In this document: positions 1 through 49,609 of the stretch, piece by piece
Layout of the letters: every line of letters starts with the position of its first letter
Position numbering within the stretch: position 1 is the first letter of the stretch
Assembly: GCA_963680875.1 (NCBI GenBank)
Contig: OY804575.1
Span: forward strand, 29,230,494-29,294,493
Direction of reading: 5' to 3'
DNA: 64,000 bases
Origin: Bathymodiolus brooksi
Lineage: Eukaryota > Mollusca > Bivalvia > Mytilida > Modiolidae
Position numbers and translations under genes: made by a program
Notes under the pieces: generated by a model
What the model was told of the DNA's origin: nothing
The model's input: only the letters and a program-made list of their open reading frames with translations
Databases searched by the model: none

Positions 1-1650
1 AGAAAATTTGTAGAGGACCTTCCAATGATCATTCCTGGGCAGTTTGGTTTCAATTATCCAAGTGGTTTCAGAGAAGAAGCGTTTTGAAACATTTTTCCCA
101 TAGGGTCCAATGTTAAACTAAGTCCTGCCGTAGCCGCCATTTTGAATTTCATACCGGAACAAAAAACGTAAAGTTTGTAGAGGACCATCTAATGAACATT
201 CATGTACAGTTTGGCTTTAATCATATTTGTAGTTTCTGAGTAGAAGGCATTTGAATATTTTCCCATAGGGTCCAATGTTAATCTATGTCCTGCGGTGGCG
301 GCCATCTTGGATTTCCGACCGGCATAAAAAACAGAATATTTGTAGAGGACCTTCCAATGATCATTCCTGGGCAGTTTGGTTTCAACTGTCCAAGTGGTTT
401 CAGAGAAGAAGCATTTTGAAACATTTTTCCCATAGGGTCCAATGTTAAACTAAGTCCTGCCGTAGCCGCCATTTTGAATTTCATATCGGAACAAAAAACC
501 TTAAGATTGTAGAGGACCATCCAATGAACATTCATGTACAGTTTGGCTTTAATAATATTTGTAGTTTCTGAGAAGAAGGCATTTAAACATCTTCCCATAG
601 GGTCCAATGTTAATCTATGTCCTGCGGTGGCGGCCATCTTGGATTTCCGACCGGCATAAAAAACATAAAATTTGTAGAGGACCTTCCAATGATCATTCCT
701 GGGCAGTTTGGTTTCAACTGTCCAAGTGGTTTCAGAGAAGAAGCATTTTGAAACATTTTCCCATAGGGTCCAATGTTAAACTAAGTCCTGCCGTAGCCGC
801 CATTTTGAATTTCATATCGGAACAAAAAACCTTAAGATTGTAGAGGACCATCCAATGAACATTCATGTACAGTTTGGCTTTAATAATATTTGTAGTTTCT
901 GAGAAGAAGGCATTTGAACATTTTCCCATAGGGTCCAATGTTAATCTATGTCCTGCGGTGGCGGCCATCTTGGATTTCCGACCGGCATAAAAAACAGAAA
1001 ATTTGTAGAGGACCTTCCAATGATCATTCCTGGGCAGTTTGGTTTCAACTGTCCAAGTGGTTTCAGAGAAGAAGCATTTTGAAACATTTTCCCCATAGGG
1101 TCCAATGTTAAACTAAGTCCTGCCGTAGCCGCCATTTTGAATTTCATATCGGAACAAAAAACCTTAAGATTGTAGAGGACCATCCAATGAACATTCATGT
1201 ACAGTTTGGCTTTAATCATATTTGTAGTTTCTGAGAAGAAGGCATTTGAACATTTTCCCATAGGGTCCAATGTTAATCTATGTCCTGCGATGGCGGCCAT
1301 CTTGGATTTCCGATCGGCATAAAAAACAGTAACTTGGTAAAGGACATTCCAATGATCATTCCTTTACAGTTTGGGTTCAGTCAGTTCATTAGTTTCAGAG
1401 AAGAAGATCTTTGAAATTTCAGCCAATCAGAGCATATTATTGGCCCTGGCAGCCATATTGAATATCCGACTGGAACGAAAAACAGTAACTTTGTAGAGGA
1501 CCATCCAAGGAACATTCCTGCTAAGTTCGGTTCCAATCGGCCAAGTGGTTTCGGAGAAGAAGCTTGAAATGTGAAAAGTTTACAGACGACAGACGACGGA
1601 CGCCAAGTGATGGCAATAGTTCACATGGACCTTTGGTCCAGGTGAACTAA
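1..1650 (-). mobile_element. Tandem-core non-autonomous element, family A, copy 1 (partial)
   Basis: The stretch is built from a unit of about 165 bp arranged as a dimer of about 330 bp: the phrase beginning tgtagaggaccatccaatga recurs near 177, 509, 839 and 1169. Each unit carries a 'gaccctatgggaaa' block (read on the minus strand) and an 'atggccgccac' block. The right end (1605-1650) is the element's 5' end on the minus strand: a hairpin AGTTCACCTGGACC-AAA-GGTCCATGTGAAC followed by 'tattgccatcacttgg'. The other end lies beyond the window. The architecture matches bivalve 'pearl'-like or Helentron-associated elements by family knowledge; no transposase is encoded. Long open frames across it (up to 119 codons) arise because the 330-bp dimer is divisible by three, and are not taken as genes. 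Confidence 0.8.
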
Positions 1651-1671
1651 TAAGAAACGGAGCAAACACAA

Positions 1672-1702
1672 TATGTCTCCCAAACTTTGTTTGGGGGACA
1701 TA
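1672..1702. repeat. Terminal hairpin of a 'TATGTCTCCC' element
   Basis: A near-perfect hairpin, TATGTCTCCCAAAC-TTT-GTTTGGGGGACATA, sits just outside the family A element. The same kind of terminus is found at 55985-56015, where it closes a small element, so this is probably the 3' remnant of a related element into which the family A copy was inserted. Confidence 0.55.
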
Positions 1703-1830
1703 ATAAGTTAAAATGCCTTCTCTGATATTATAATATCTTTAATTAAAATCCCATTAAAATATTAAAAATTTCCATACATACACAAAAATGTACTACCAGA
1801 TATTATAAGAAGTCAAAATTCCATACATAC

Positions 1831-4800
1831 CTTCCCAGATATTACATTATGCATGATTTTAAAAATAGCTTTTCCTTCAAATGCTTTTTTCAATGCCATC
1901 ATTTCAAATACACAGCAACCTAAACTCCAGATGTCAGACTGAAATAATCATAAAAAAAACATATCTGACTAACATAATAAGTTACACATATAGTTTTCCT
2001 TAATATGTGAATACAAGGTTATAACTTGTTTAACAACTTTAAATACAAGTCAAGTTTTTAACATCATTGAATATCATCGGTACTGTTAATAAAAAAAAAT
2101 AATAATAGAATGGACAGGGCTCTACTATACAACTGTAGCAAGTGTTTTAGGTAGTACTTGATAAAATAAAGTAAACCAACGATACAAAATACAAACTTAA
2201 CAAACATTTCATGTTTTAAAGAAATTCATTGCTAAAAAATAATTCGAATAAAATGAAAAACAAAAAATACCTAATTGTCACAATAGTTTTATAATCCATG
2301 GAAACATCTAAACAAAATCTATATCTTGATATGTCACATATTCAGCAAAAACATTGACCTTGAGAGTTTGTGGTTTTATAGGCATAAAAAACATAGACCA
2401 AGAAAGAGTTTGTGGTTTTATACCATCAAAAACATAGACCAAGAGTTTGTGGTTTTATACTTGTTTCTTTGTTACAGTTATATTTCATCACAATCTTGCA
2501 TAATAATCATGTAAAATTCCACACACAAGAAGTTATGCCAAATTTTAACACAACATTCTGAAAAATTTTAGGAATTTATTCTGCAAAGAAATTCAGATTT
2601 CATTTGAATCTCTTTTACAAACTGTTTAAAAAATAAGTGTTACACATGTAACACGTAAAACCTAATACATGTATAACAAATCAATCTTCTGACCTGACGG
2701 GTTAAGGTTATGATGTTTAACGCCACTTTCAACAATATTTCAATTATATCGTGGCGGTCAGTTTTATTGGTGGAGGAAACCAAAGTACCTGGAGAAAACC
2801 ACCGACCTGTCACAAGGCACTGACAAACTTTATCACAAAATATTGTATCTGGTACACCTCGCCTGGGTGAGATTCGAACTCACGTTACTGGTGATAGGCA
2901 CTGATTGCATAGGTAATTATAAATCCAACTACCATACGATCACGACCACGACCTGACAAACAGAAATGTTGGTTTTTTTCATAATGAAAAAAAATACCAT
3001 ACTGTATGGAAATTTTTTCATTACAATCATCATATATTAACTTTAAACCCTAATTTTTAATGCTCCATTTTGCCATTTTTATACTTCCTCAGTTATATAT
3101 TGGACTGGAATTATGGCATCAATAAAATCTCATATATCCCAAAGTTTGATACACAATTCCTTGTAAATAATATACATGTATATATGGGAACAGGACAAAA
3201 GCCCCTTGGACATAAGCCCCCCTGACATAAAGCCCCCCAATAATGAAATAATCATACAATCTTATTACATTTGTTTTATATTGATGGTGATATTAAAAGA
3301 ATTAATACAAAAAATAAAATACTTTTAAAAATATATTTTGTTCATTGTTATATTCATTTATAAAGTGTAAATTAAAAAAACACTGCTTAATTCCTAAATT
3401 TGAAATTAATCAGGTAAAGTTAATCAGGAGTTGTTTTTATTGATAAACAATGATTACCTTTTCAACCTTTGAAGTTCTTAAAAGTAATGAATGAGTTATT
3501 TTCTCACTTTTTTTTTATATACTATGATTTTTTAAAGATAAAACAACTTTATTTTTGTTTTGACTTTCTTTGATGAGGGTTATTATAATTCTTAAACAGA
3601 TACTTCAATTGTTTATGATATCTTCATGTTTCAAAAATAAATGAATTAAAATACAGAGGTAAAAAAAAGTCTTGAATCATGTTATAAAATACAAAGACAC
3701 TTTTACATATCCAAACAGTTAAACAAAGACACAGAAAAAAATATATTTATGAAACAAAAACCATATTATACTTTTTATTATTGGGGGACTTTTGTCCTAG
3801 ACCCATATATATATATATATATATACGTCTGAAAATTAAACCAAACAGTGTTAGAATTAGATTTTAGAGCTGTCAAATTTTTGTTCTTCCCTCGACGGGA
3901 TTTGAACCCACACCATTGATACACTGCAGCACCATTCGCTTAGCCTTACATCCAGCGCCCTAGACCACTCGACTACATCCACTCCCTAAAAAAGGAGCTT
4001 CAATAGTCGTAGTGTTACCTTGTCTCGTAAGGAAAATCTAGGGATAGACGTAAGACATGTGTATAAGCGTGTGTAGATGGTACATATATACTTTAATATT
4101 ATAATTTGACAGCAATCTAACTCAGCAATTTTTAATATATTGTATAGGATAATGAAGAATTCATTATACAGTCACAGGAAATAAAGTATATTATACAAAC
4201 GTCTAGAAGCAAGTGACAACCATACAATATATCTGTCCCACTGGATCTCAAAGTTACTTTAAAGGATACTAGGTTAATACTAAATATTATATACATCTGA
4301 AAATTAAACCAAACAGTGTTAGAATTAGATTTTAGAGCTGTCAAATTTTTGTTCTTCCCTCGACGGGATTTGAACCCACACCATTGATACACTGCAGCAC
4401 CATTCGCTTAGCCTTACGTCCAGCGCCCTAGACCACTCGACTACATCCACTCCCTAAAAAAGGAGCTTCAATAGTCGTAGTGTTACCTTGTCTCGTAAGG
4501 AAAATCTAGGGATAGACGTAAGACATGTGTATAAGCGTGTGTAGATGGTACATATATACTTTAATATTATAATTTGACAGCAATCTAACTCTGCAATTTT
4601 TAATATATTGTATAGGATAGTAAGGCTAAGCGAATGGTGCTGCAGTGTATCAATGGTGTGGGTTCAAATCCCGTCGAGGGAAGAACAAAAATTTGACAGC
4701 TCTAAAATCTAATTCTAACACTGTTTGGTTTAATTTTCAGACGTATATATATATATATATATATAAACATCTGAAAAAGTAGCCAACGTATAAATCTACG

Positions 4801-7800
4801 AGATGTCGGATCGGAAACAAGTGTTAACGATACTGTGCAAACAAACAAAAATGATAAATAAACGTCTAAAATGTTAGCACAACAATATCAAAAAAACATG
4901 TTAAAATGTAACAAAAATAACTATAAGTCTACAAAAAGACTATAATTATAATGAAATCGACGGATATTTCGCTTGACCGACAAGCTTCATCAGCGTCTGT
5001 AATCCGATTTGAAAAATTGTCCATTTTCAAATCGGATTACAGACGCTGATGAAGCTTGTCGGTCAAGTGAAATATCCATCGATTTCATTATAATTATAGT
5101 CTTTTTGTAGACTTATAGTTATTTTTGTTACATTTTAACATATTTTTTTGATATCGTTGTGCTAACATTTTAGACGTTTATATATATATATATATATACA
5201 TATGTCAAGTTAGAATTCATACAATAAGCCAAACTACAGTGATAAAACCAAAGAATATTCCAGAATTTATGCTGGATGATATTGCTACATGTTACTCACT
5301 AGCTAAATCTGTCGTCGGTTAAAAATATGGTTTGATTTATGGTGCTTAACGCCACTTTCAACAATATTTTAGCTATATCGTGGCCGTTGGTTTTATTGGT
5401 GGAGGAAACCGGAGTACCCGCAGAAAACCACCGACCTGTCGCAAGTCACCTTATCACATAATGTCGTATGGAGTACACCTCGCCTGAGCAGGGTTCAAAC
5501 TCACAACTTTAATGGTGATAGGCACTGGCTAAAAATATGATGTCCATTATACTTACCCTATTGTTGTAAGGTTTCTGTTCGAATAATTCTGGACACATAT
5601 AACATGGAGTTCCAACAAAACTATTAGCTTTACTTTGGCCAAGGTCAAGGACTCTAAAAAAGTACAAAACAGAAAATTGTTTTATCAAAATATGTCTGCT
5701 CTTTTGTGTTTGACATTTAAATGTTTGGGATTGAGCACCACTGAAGAATTTATATACAGATACAGTCGTACCTCAATGTGTAAAAGTTGAAAAGAACAAT
5801 AAATAAGAGCATACCAGTTATTTGGGATAAATAAAGTTGACCAGTACTTCAAATCAACCAAAACTTTTCTTCAAGTTTACTGTTATCCAATTAAGGAAAT
5901 GACTCATTTGAGTTTGGATAATGAGGTTCAAATGTATGTGCATTTGCCTTGTTTTAGGCATAATATAATTTTTTTCAGCATGATATAGCAAGGGAACACT
6001 GTATTTCTTATCACAGTCACCTAACAGGTATATATTTATGCCTAGCTCACTGTGTGATCAAATTGTACCTCAAATGAGAATGTTTACCAGGAATTTACTA
6101 ATGCTCAATTGACTTTCTCTGTGATTTCTGTCTTTCTCCTCAACAAAAGCTGGTCATCACAATATAGCTGAAAATTTGCTGGAAGCACAAGTATAACCAT
6201 CCAATCAATAAAACAATACACCAGTATACATGTATATACTGTATAATAGCAGTGATTCAGCCAGTGCTCGTCATTTTCATAATTGACGAATGCATTTTAA
6301 TTTTGAATGACGATTACTTTTTTAGAGCAATTCGCCACTTAAAATTGTTTTTCAAACATAAAATTTTTCATTTATAGTCTCTGACATGTTTACGACCCAT
6401 GCCAATTAAACACAGGTAACATCTATCTAATTATGTAATAAAAATGATTAATTTTTCTTTTACAAAGGTATGATAATTACCTATCAACTATTCAAGGGTC
6501 AGGGCGATGGGTGAAGAAATCGCCTTGTAATTTTGAATAGTCGCCCGTATATTTTTGCCACGTGTCATTTCTGAAAATGTCGATATCGTGTTTATTGAAA
6601 TCTATCGAATTCATTAAGTATCTTGAAAGTGATTTTCTGAAAAAATAATTATATATAATCCATTTCGATTTCGGTTAAAGAAACTTTACAAATAAAAAAT
6701 GGCACCATTGGAAGGAGTACACAATCCACTGTGCTATGGAAATTATAAATGTTCACCAAAGCTACTTTTAATGAAACCAACTTTTGTTTATTTTTTTCTC
6801 ATTTCTATGACATGAAATCTTAGTTCTCATATTTAATATGTTCATATATATATGCAAAGGTTGGCCATTCAATTCGTTGAAATGCACGAGGATGCTTCAG
6901 ATTTTTATCGATCCGCATCCGGGTTACAATTGTGATCTATTTATAGAACTATTTACATGCAGACACAGGTGTGAACGTTAATACGTCTGCAATTTAAAAA
7001 AAAATTAACTACAGTATTTTTATTCCAACTGTTGCAATTTGATTAAGAGGTCTGAGAAATAATAATTTAATAAAATTTTATTTTACAACTTCCTTCAGTT
7101 TTTGATATTTGTGCAATATTTTCATCCTTATCTAGAATCTATATAAGGATCATTGAGCAAATTGGCAGAGACATATTTTTTCTGCTGAAGACTACACAAA
7201 TATGAGTTATTACAATTTGTGTGGTACAAGACCAAAGCACAGTAATATTTCAAAAAAAGGGGGAGGTATTACAATTTGTGTGCTTTTAGATCAAAATGGT
7301 AGCAATGTTACGAGGTACAGTACTAACAGTAGCAGTCAGAACTCTCAATTTGAGAACTTAAATTAAAGTTGATTTTATTGAGCAGATGGTTGCTACTTTG
7401 CAGAGTATGTTCACATCCTATGAGGTTTTAATAGCCTTTTGATTTTCATTACTAACCAATAACGCAAAGTAACTGATTATAAGATTAAACTTACTATATT
7501 CTTGTTTATTCATAATTAGAAAAAAATAATGTTCCACAAAAGTGACTAATGGTCTCAAAATCCTGGCTGAATATCTGAAGAGGAAGTATTGTAACTTACT
7601 TGGCAATGCCCAAATCTCCAATTCTAACATTCCAGTCAGTCATGATAAAGATATTCTTAGTCTTTAAATCTCTATGTAAAATCTTTCTTTCATGTAAATA
7701 CTGAAAATGAAAATAGAAAGATTAGTTTGTAGGAGATTAATAAAATGCTGTGAAAATAATACTATCCGTGTAAAAATCTCAAATAAATGGTGGCTTCCAT

Positions 7801-10023
7801 GAATTATTTTGATTCTGATAGGAAAAATCTTAATAGGGAAAGCATTATGCGAAACACATCTTTTAAAAAAAAGCACTTTCATTCATCTTTACACTGTTTT
7901 TTTTATATATAACTCACTATCGCTCATGATAAATTATATCCACAGTTAATACCTACATGTAATCCACTAGCAATCTGATATATCCATATTGCTATTTTAT
8001 TTTCCACTACAGGCTCTACTTGTCTTGACTTGTATTCAAGGTATGTCTCTAAATCACCCCGCTCACAGAACTCTGTTACTATAAATAAACTGTCATCTTC
8101 TTCAAATGATTCCACATACTGTAATATGTTGTCATGACGAAGGTTGGACAACAAATCAGCTTCTTTCTTGGCAAGTTCCCTATCTGATTCTTGGTTACAA
8201 AAGTCTATTCTTTTTAGTGCAAACTATCATAAAAAGAAAAAAAAAATTTGATCTACACATACACAACAAAACATTTGAAGCCTTATAATTGCCATTGGGA
8301 CTTTATTTAAAGTTTGGTTAATACAGGATTCCAGTGTATTCAGGGTTCAGATTAGTATTTCATCAGTATTTATTCCAGGTAATCCAGGATGACAATATCA
8401 AATGTTCCTATCCACATCATGTAAGATCAACGATGGAATATATTTCAAGGACCCAGATCAAATCTATGAGTTAGCTTTAACAGTTGTCGGACATAAAACA
8501 ATTATATACAGAATAGTTTATATTGTCCTGCAATTTTGATCAATTATCTCGAAATGAGGTCACAGTGATTGGCTTCAGATATAGATTTTGCACCATAGCA
8601 TTACAACAAATACATTCCGATAACAAATATTGGAAAGGAGATTGTCTTCACACTTATAAATACATGTATGCATTCACTAGACAAAAAGGTTCTTTCACAG
8701 ATCATGTTGCACTAAAAATAGTGTTTTCACGTCATAATTTTTTATTTTGGACATATTATGAAAAAATGGCTTTTCATGGATAACACTTTGACCCCCTTCC
8801 ATAACACATTAGATTAAAGGGGTATCTTGCCAAATACTAGGTAATCTCTATTGTTAATTTCAAAATTTGTTGATTTTTATTGCTTTTTAAGTACATTGTT
8901 TAATTTATCACAACGTAAAACGTGATATCATATTGATGAATACTTTTTGCTCTACTCTGCATGCATTTGAATACGGTTGTTTCGAATCATGTCAATTCCG
9001 ATCACGTTCCATCTTTTCCGTGTCATGATGTCTGAAATGTTAGGCAGACTACTTCCGGTGTTTATTTTATTATTGTGACAACGTCAACATATCATAGTCG
9101 TAGATGCGGTAGAATATAAGTAATTGTAATATGGAGACGTCAAGAAAACGGCTGAGTAAATACTGGTATTCGGTACCTCACTGTCTGTCTAATAACAGAA
9201 ACATATCAAGACAGGTCATTTTCCTTTCATGATGCTGACAGCAGTAAATAAAGTAATAAAACAAATTTAATTTTAAAGAAGTAATTGTCTGTGCATTGAA
9301 GTCTTTGATACAAATGAAATAATTTAATTGATATCTGTCTTTTACAGTTAATGTAAAAAATTCTTTAAGTCAAGTAATGTTAAAACAGCACTTATCGATT
9401 GGAGTTTTCGTTGTGTACATTGACACCGGAAGTCCAGTGCCTAACATTCCATAAAAATCATATGGTTTGGTCGACGAAAATAAAAAAAAATTGACGGAAT
9501 GGAAATGATTCGAAACAACCATATTGGGTAGGTCTGTAAAACCTATATTGATCCTTTTACTTCATAAGACAATATATAATCGAAACATTGAAAACAAAAG
9601 TAGAAAAAATTAACTGAAAACTCAATCTAAAACAATACTGTTTGAAGACATGGAAATATCTAAAATTCAATTTAAACTATGGCTGTAATAAACTCAATAA
9701 ATTTTAATCTCATTTCGCTACCAATTTACTAAATGCTCTTTTGAAGAAAATAGGTCCCATAAATCATAACAAAACAAATTTAAGAGTTTTATTCGACCAC
9801 TGTAAGTCACAGAATTGTCAGACCACAAGTTTGTGAATATGCAATGTACCAGTTGACCTATACTATAGCCAAATATGTCTTCATGATAAGCGTTTTACTT
9901 TATTTCAAGTTTTATTGCGTTTCATACTTTTTTGTTTGTCTCAACATCAACGATTTGATACACTATACCAAATGACCCTTCTCCAAGTAATTTCTCCAAC
10001 TTCAGTTTTTCTGATCTTTCCAT
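1831..10023 (-). CDS. NEK-family serine/threonine protein kinase, N-terminal catalytic part (five exons, 3' end outside window)
   Basis: Exons on the minus strand: 10023-9928, 8223-7957, 7700-7600, 5653-5557 and 1938-1831. All have GT/AG borders and join in one frame of 223 codons. Visible kinase landmarks: glycine loop GEGSFGIV (residues 14-21), ATP-anchoring lysine in FALK (36), catalytic loop HRDLKTKN (130-137), DLG in place of DFG (150-152), the activation-segment end GTPCYMCPE (169-177) and the helix F start SDIWSLGCC (188-196). HRDLKT, a DLGIAK segment and '[10 protein letters not shown]' point to the NEK family, which acts in mitosis, cilia and DNA-damage responses; the pattern is closest to what I remember of NEK4, but the paralogue is not resolved. 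The ATG is chosen because it is nine codons before the glycine-loop strand and an upstream shared promoter follows. Usual family members continue with the C-lobe and a long tail, which must lie left of position 1. The serine normally seen in TPxYMSPE is cysteine here. Confidence 0.9.
2697..2954 (-). mobile_element. tRNA-derived molluscan SINE
   Basis: Read on the minus strand it begins with a tRNA-like head (A-box-like 'tatggtagttgga', B-box-like 'gagttcgaatc'), followed by a body with 'ggtggttttctccaggtac' and a conserved block 'ataattgaaatattgttgaaagtgg' and ends 'gttaaacatcataacc'. At least nine further copies occur in this window. A V-SINE/RUDI-type family is plausible from memory but unverified. 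It lies in kinase intron 4. Confidence 0.75.
3182..3808. mobile_element. TIR element (MITE-like), 627 bp, TA-flanked
   Basis: The ends are inverted repeats: ATATGGGAACAGGACAAAAG at the left and CTTTTGTCCTAGACCCATAT at the right, followed inward by CCCCCCAATAAT / TTATTGGGGG. Both ends abut TA-rich tracts. The interior is AT-rich and has no coding potential that I can see. Confidence 0.65.
3825..4744. mobile_element. Inverted-repeat element carrying tRNA-Leu-like sequence
   Basis: Two direct copies (3825-4148 and 4293-4619, offset 468 bp) are followed by an inverted partial copy (4620-4744), so the whole begins ACGTCTGAAAATTAAACC and ends in its reverse complement, with (TA)n on both sides. 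Each direct copy contains, on the minus strand (3890-3982 and 4358-4450), a tRNA-Leu-like stretch with an A box TAGTCGAGTGGTCTA and B box GGTTCAAATCC and GGCGCTGGAT as in tRNA-Leu. The ends do not form an acceptor stem, so it is a tRNA-derived repeat and not a tRNA gene. Confidence 0.7.
4859..5180. repeat. Long palindrome, arms about 155 bp
   Basis: The left arm from TAAACGTCTAAAATGTTAGC is matched by the right arm ending GCTAACATTTTAGACGTTTA; the centre is near 5019 with a spacer of about ten bases (attgtccat). Mismatches between arms are few (for example ...tcgacggatatttcgcttg against caagtgaaatatccatcga). It is bordered by (TA)n on the right. It could be an inverted-repeat MITE or an inverted terminal part of a retroelement. 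Confidence 0.8.
5334..5530 (-). mobile_element. tRNA-derived SINE, truncated head
   Basis: It has the same body as the copy at 2697-2954 ('taacgccactttcaacaat', 'ggtggaggaaaccggagtac', 'acacctcgcctgagcaggg'). The sequence stops after 'ggtgataggcactggct', so the A-box half of the head is missing. It ends about 25 bp left of kinase exon 4. Confidence 0.7.
5654..7599 (-). other. Kinase intron 3, no feature recognised
   Basis: The intron is about 1.9 kb of AT-rich sequence between kinase exons 4 and 3. A G/C-richer patch at 6480-6560 and a duplicated 'tattacaatttgtgtg' phrase (7210-7290) are visible, but no coding exon, RNA gene or clear transposon was recognised. Confidence 0.5.
8969..9527. mobile_element. 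TIR element (MITE-like) in kinase intron 1
   Basis: The left end ATACGGTTGTTTCGAATCAT and the right end (reverse complement) ATATGGTTGTTTCGAATCAT form terminal inverted repeats extending to 'ATTCCG'. A second inner inverted pair is present (gttaggcagactacttccgg against accggaagtccagtgcctaac). It is about 560 bp long with no transposase frame. Confidence 0.65.
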
Positions 10024-10346
10024 TTCCGATTATCTAAACAACAACATTGTAATCGTTTCTACTGTAAGGTAACATGTGTAGATGTTAAAATAGAAGTTGT
10101 CATTAGATGTAAACTTCCGGTAGATTGACAGGTGATCGGTATCCCTCCAGCGTTTTAAAAGGAACGTGTGCCATAAGGTCGGATGGTGTTTCATCTTGAC
10201 ACTGACGAATTTATTTTTACAGAATATTTTTACGATTAGCTATCACATGATTTCATTTTTTTGTAAAGAAAATATGTAAACAGGGCCGAATTTTCGACAT
10301 GAAGATAAGCTGATAGAAGATATCTGAATTATTTCCTAATATCAAG
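10024..10346. promoter_or_regulatory. Candidate bidirectional promoter between the kinase and SLC37A3 genes
   Basis: Only 323 bp lie between the kinase ATG (minus strand, 10023) and the SLC37A3-like ATG (plus strand, 10347), so both 5' UTRs and promoters must be here unless untranslated exons exist elsewhere. An ETS-type motif ACTTCCGG is at 10113-10120, common in TATA-less bidirectional promoters. No convincing TATA box at the expected spacing is seen. Transcription start sites cannot be placed from sequence. Confidence 0.6.
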
Positions 10347-48441
<38,095 letters not shown>

Positions 48442-48890
48442 ACCTTAACTATGTAATAATGTGTTATCTGTAGAAGAGGAAGAGGATTATTAAACCTTAA
48501 CTATGTAATAATGTGTTATCTGTAGAAGAGGAAGAGGATTATTAAACCTTAACTATGTAATAATGTGTTATCTGTAGAAGAGGAAGAGGATTATTAAACC
48601 TTAACTATGTAATAATGTGTTATCTGTAGAAGAGGAAGAGGATTATTAAACCTTAACTATGTAATAATGTGTTATCTGTAGAAGAGGAAGAGGATTATTA
48701 AACCTTAACTATGTAATAATGTGTTATCTGTAGAAGAGGAAGAGGATTATTAAACCTTAACTATGTAATAATGTGTTATCTGTAGAAGAGGAAGAGGATT
48801 ATTAAACCTTAACTATGTAATAATGTGTTATCTGTAGAAGAGGAAGAGGATTATTAAACACAGCCTTAGCTATGTAATAATGTGTTAACT

Positions 48891-49227
48891 ATGACATATC
48901 TATACAAGATGAAGATAAAACCAAATACTAGTACATTTTTATAAAAACAAATTTAACAAAATGTACAAACATATTATACTACATTTTAATACTACATATA
49001 CTGCTAAATAATGTCCTCAAAGGTAGTAAACAAGGTTGGCCTCAAATCAAATAAGTTTTATTTAAAGTCGAAATATCTATAACACATAACATAAGCTCTA
49101 GTGAGCTTTTGAATCGACTATTACATAAAAAGCACATACAAGTATAAAATAACTTTACAAGCACATATTACATGACATCACAAAGCAAAACAACTAAAAA
49201 AAACATGCATGCATAGACATTAGCATA
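48891..49227. other. Probable SLC37A3 3' UTR end and LINE 3' junction
   Basis: AT-rich sequence after the 52-bp array. A polyadenylation site cannot be fixed. From about 49040 it is likely to be the 3' end of the minus-strand LINE. Confidence 0.35.
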
Positions 49228-49530
49228 AAACAAGCTCATGTATACATAGACATACATAAAAGCAAACATATGCATACATAAAACACAGTTACATATAAAA
49301 TTAATCAGAACTGAATCTAAAAGCATAAAAGCATAAGCTCATGTATACATAGACATACATAAAAGCAAACTCATGCATACATAAATAGTTGCATATAAAA
49401 TTTATCAGAACTGAATCTAAAAGCATAACACATAAGCTCATGCATACATAGACATACATAAAAGCAAACTCATTCATACATAAATACAGTTTCATATAAA
49501 ATTAATCAGAACTGAATCTAAGAGCATAAT
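49228..49530 (-). repeat. About 104-bp tandem repeat, 3 copies, in a LINE 3' region
   Basis: 'aagctcatgtatacatagac' ... 'ttaatcagaactgaatctaa' recurs about every 104 bp. It lies just downstream (minus strand) of the LINE coding end, so it is probably part of that element's 3' UTR. Confidence 0.8.
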
Positions 49531-49609
49531 AGCAGATCAGGATAGGATAATAATAAAACTATTAAAACTATATAGCACCAAGTACACAAAGCATAACAAG
49601 ACAAACTGT

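Noticed and set aside
278..1300. Similar 78-119-codon frames on the minus strand repeating 'LTLDPMGK'
   Set aside because: They are by-products of the 330-bp dimer core of family A, which is divisible by three. The homologous family B core does not keep the frame.
3890..3982. tRNA-Leu gene (also at 4358-4450)
   Set aside because: The A and B boxes are present but the 5' and 3' ends do not form an acceptor stem, and it is part of a repeated element.
5032..5075. Hammerhead-ribozyme-like CTGATGA ... GAAA with a pairing stem II (GCTTG/CAAG) in the palindrome
   Set aside because: The sequence after GAAA does not give a stem III closing with UH, and stem I pairs only with the upstream arm in the wrong permutation. 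A covariance search with the Rfam hammerhead models would settle it.
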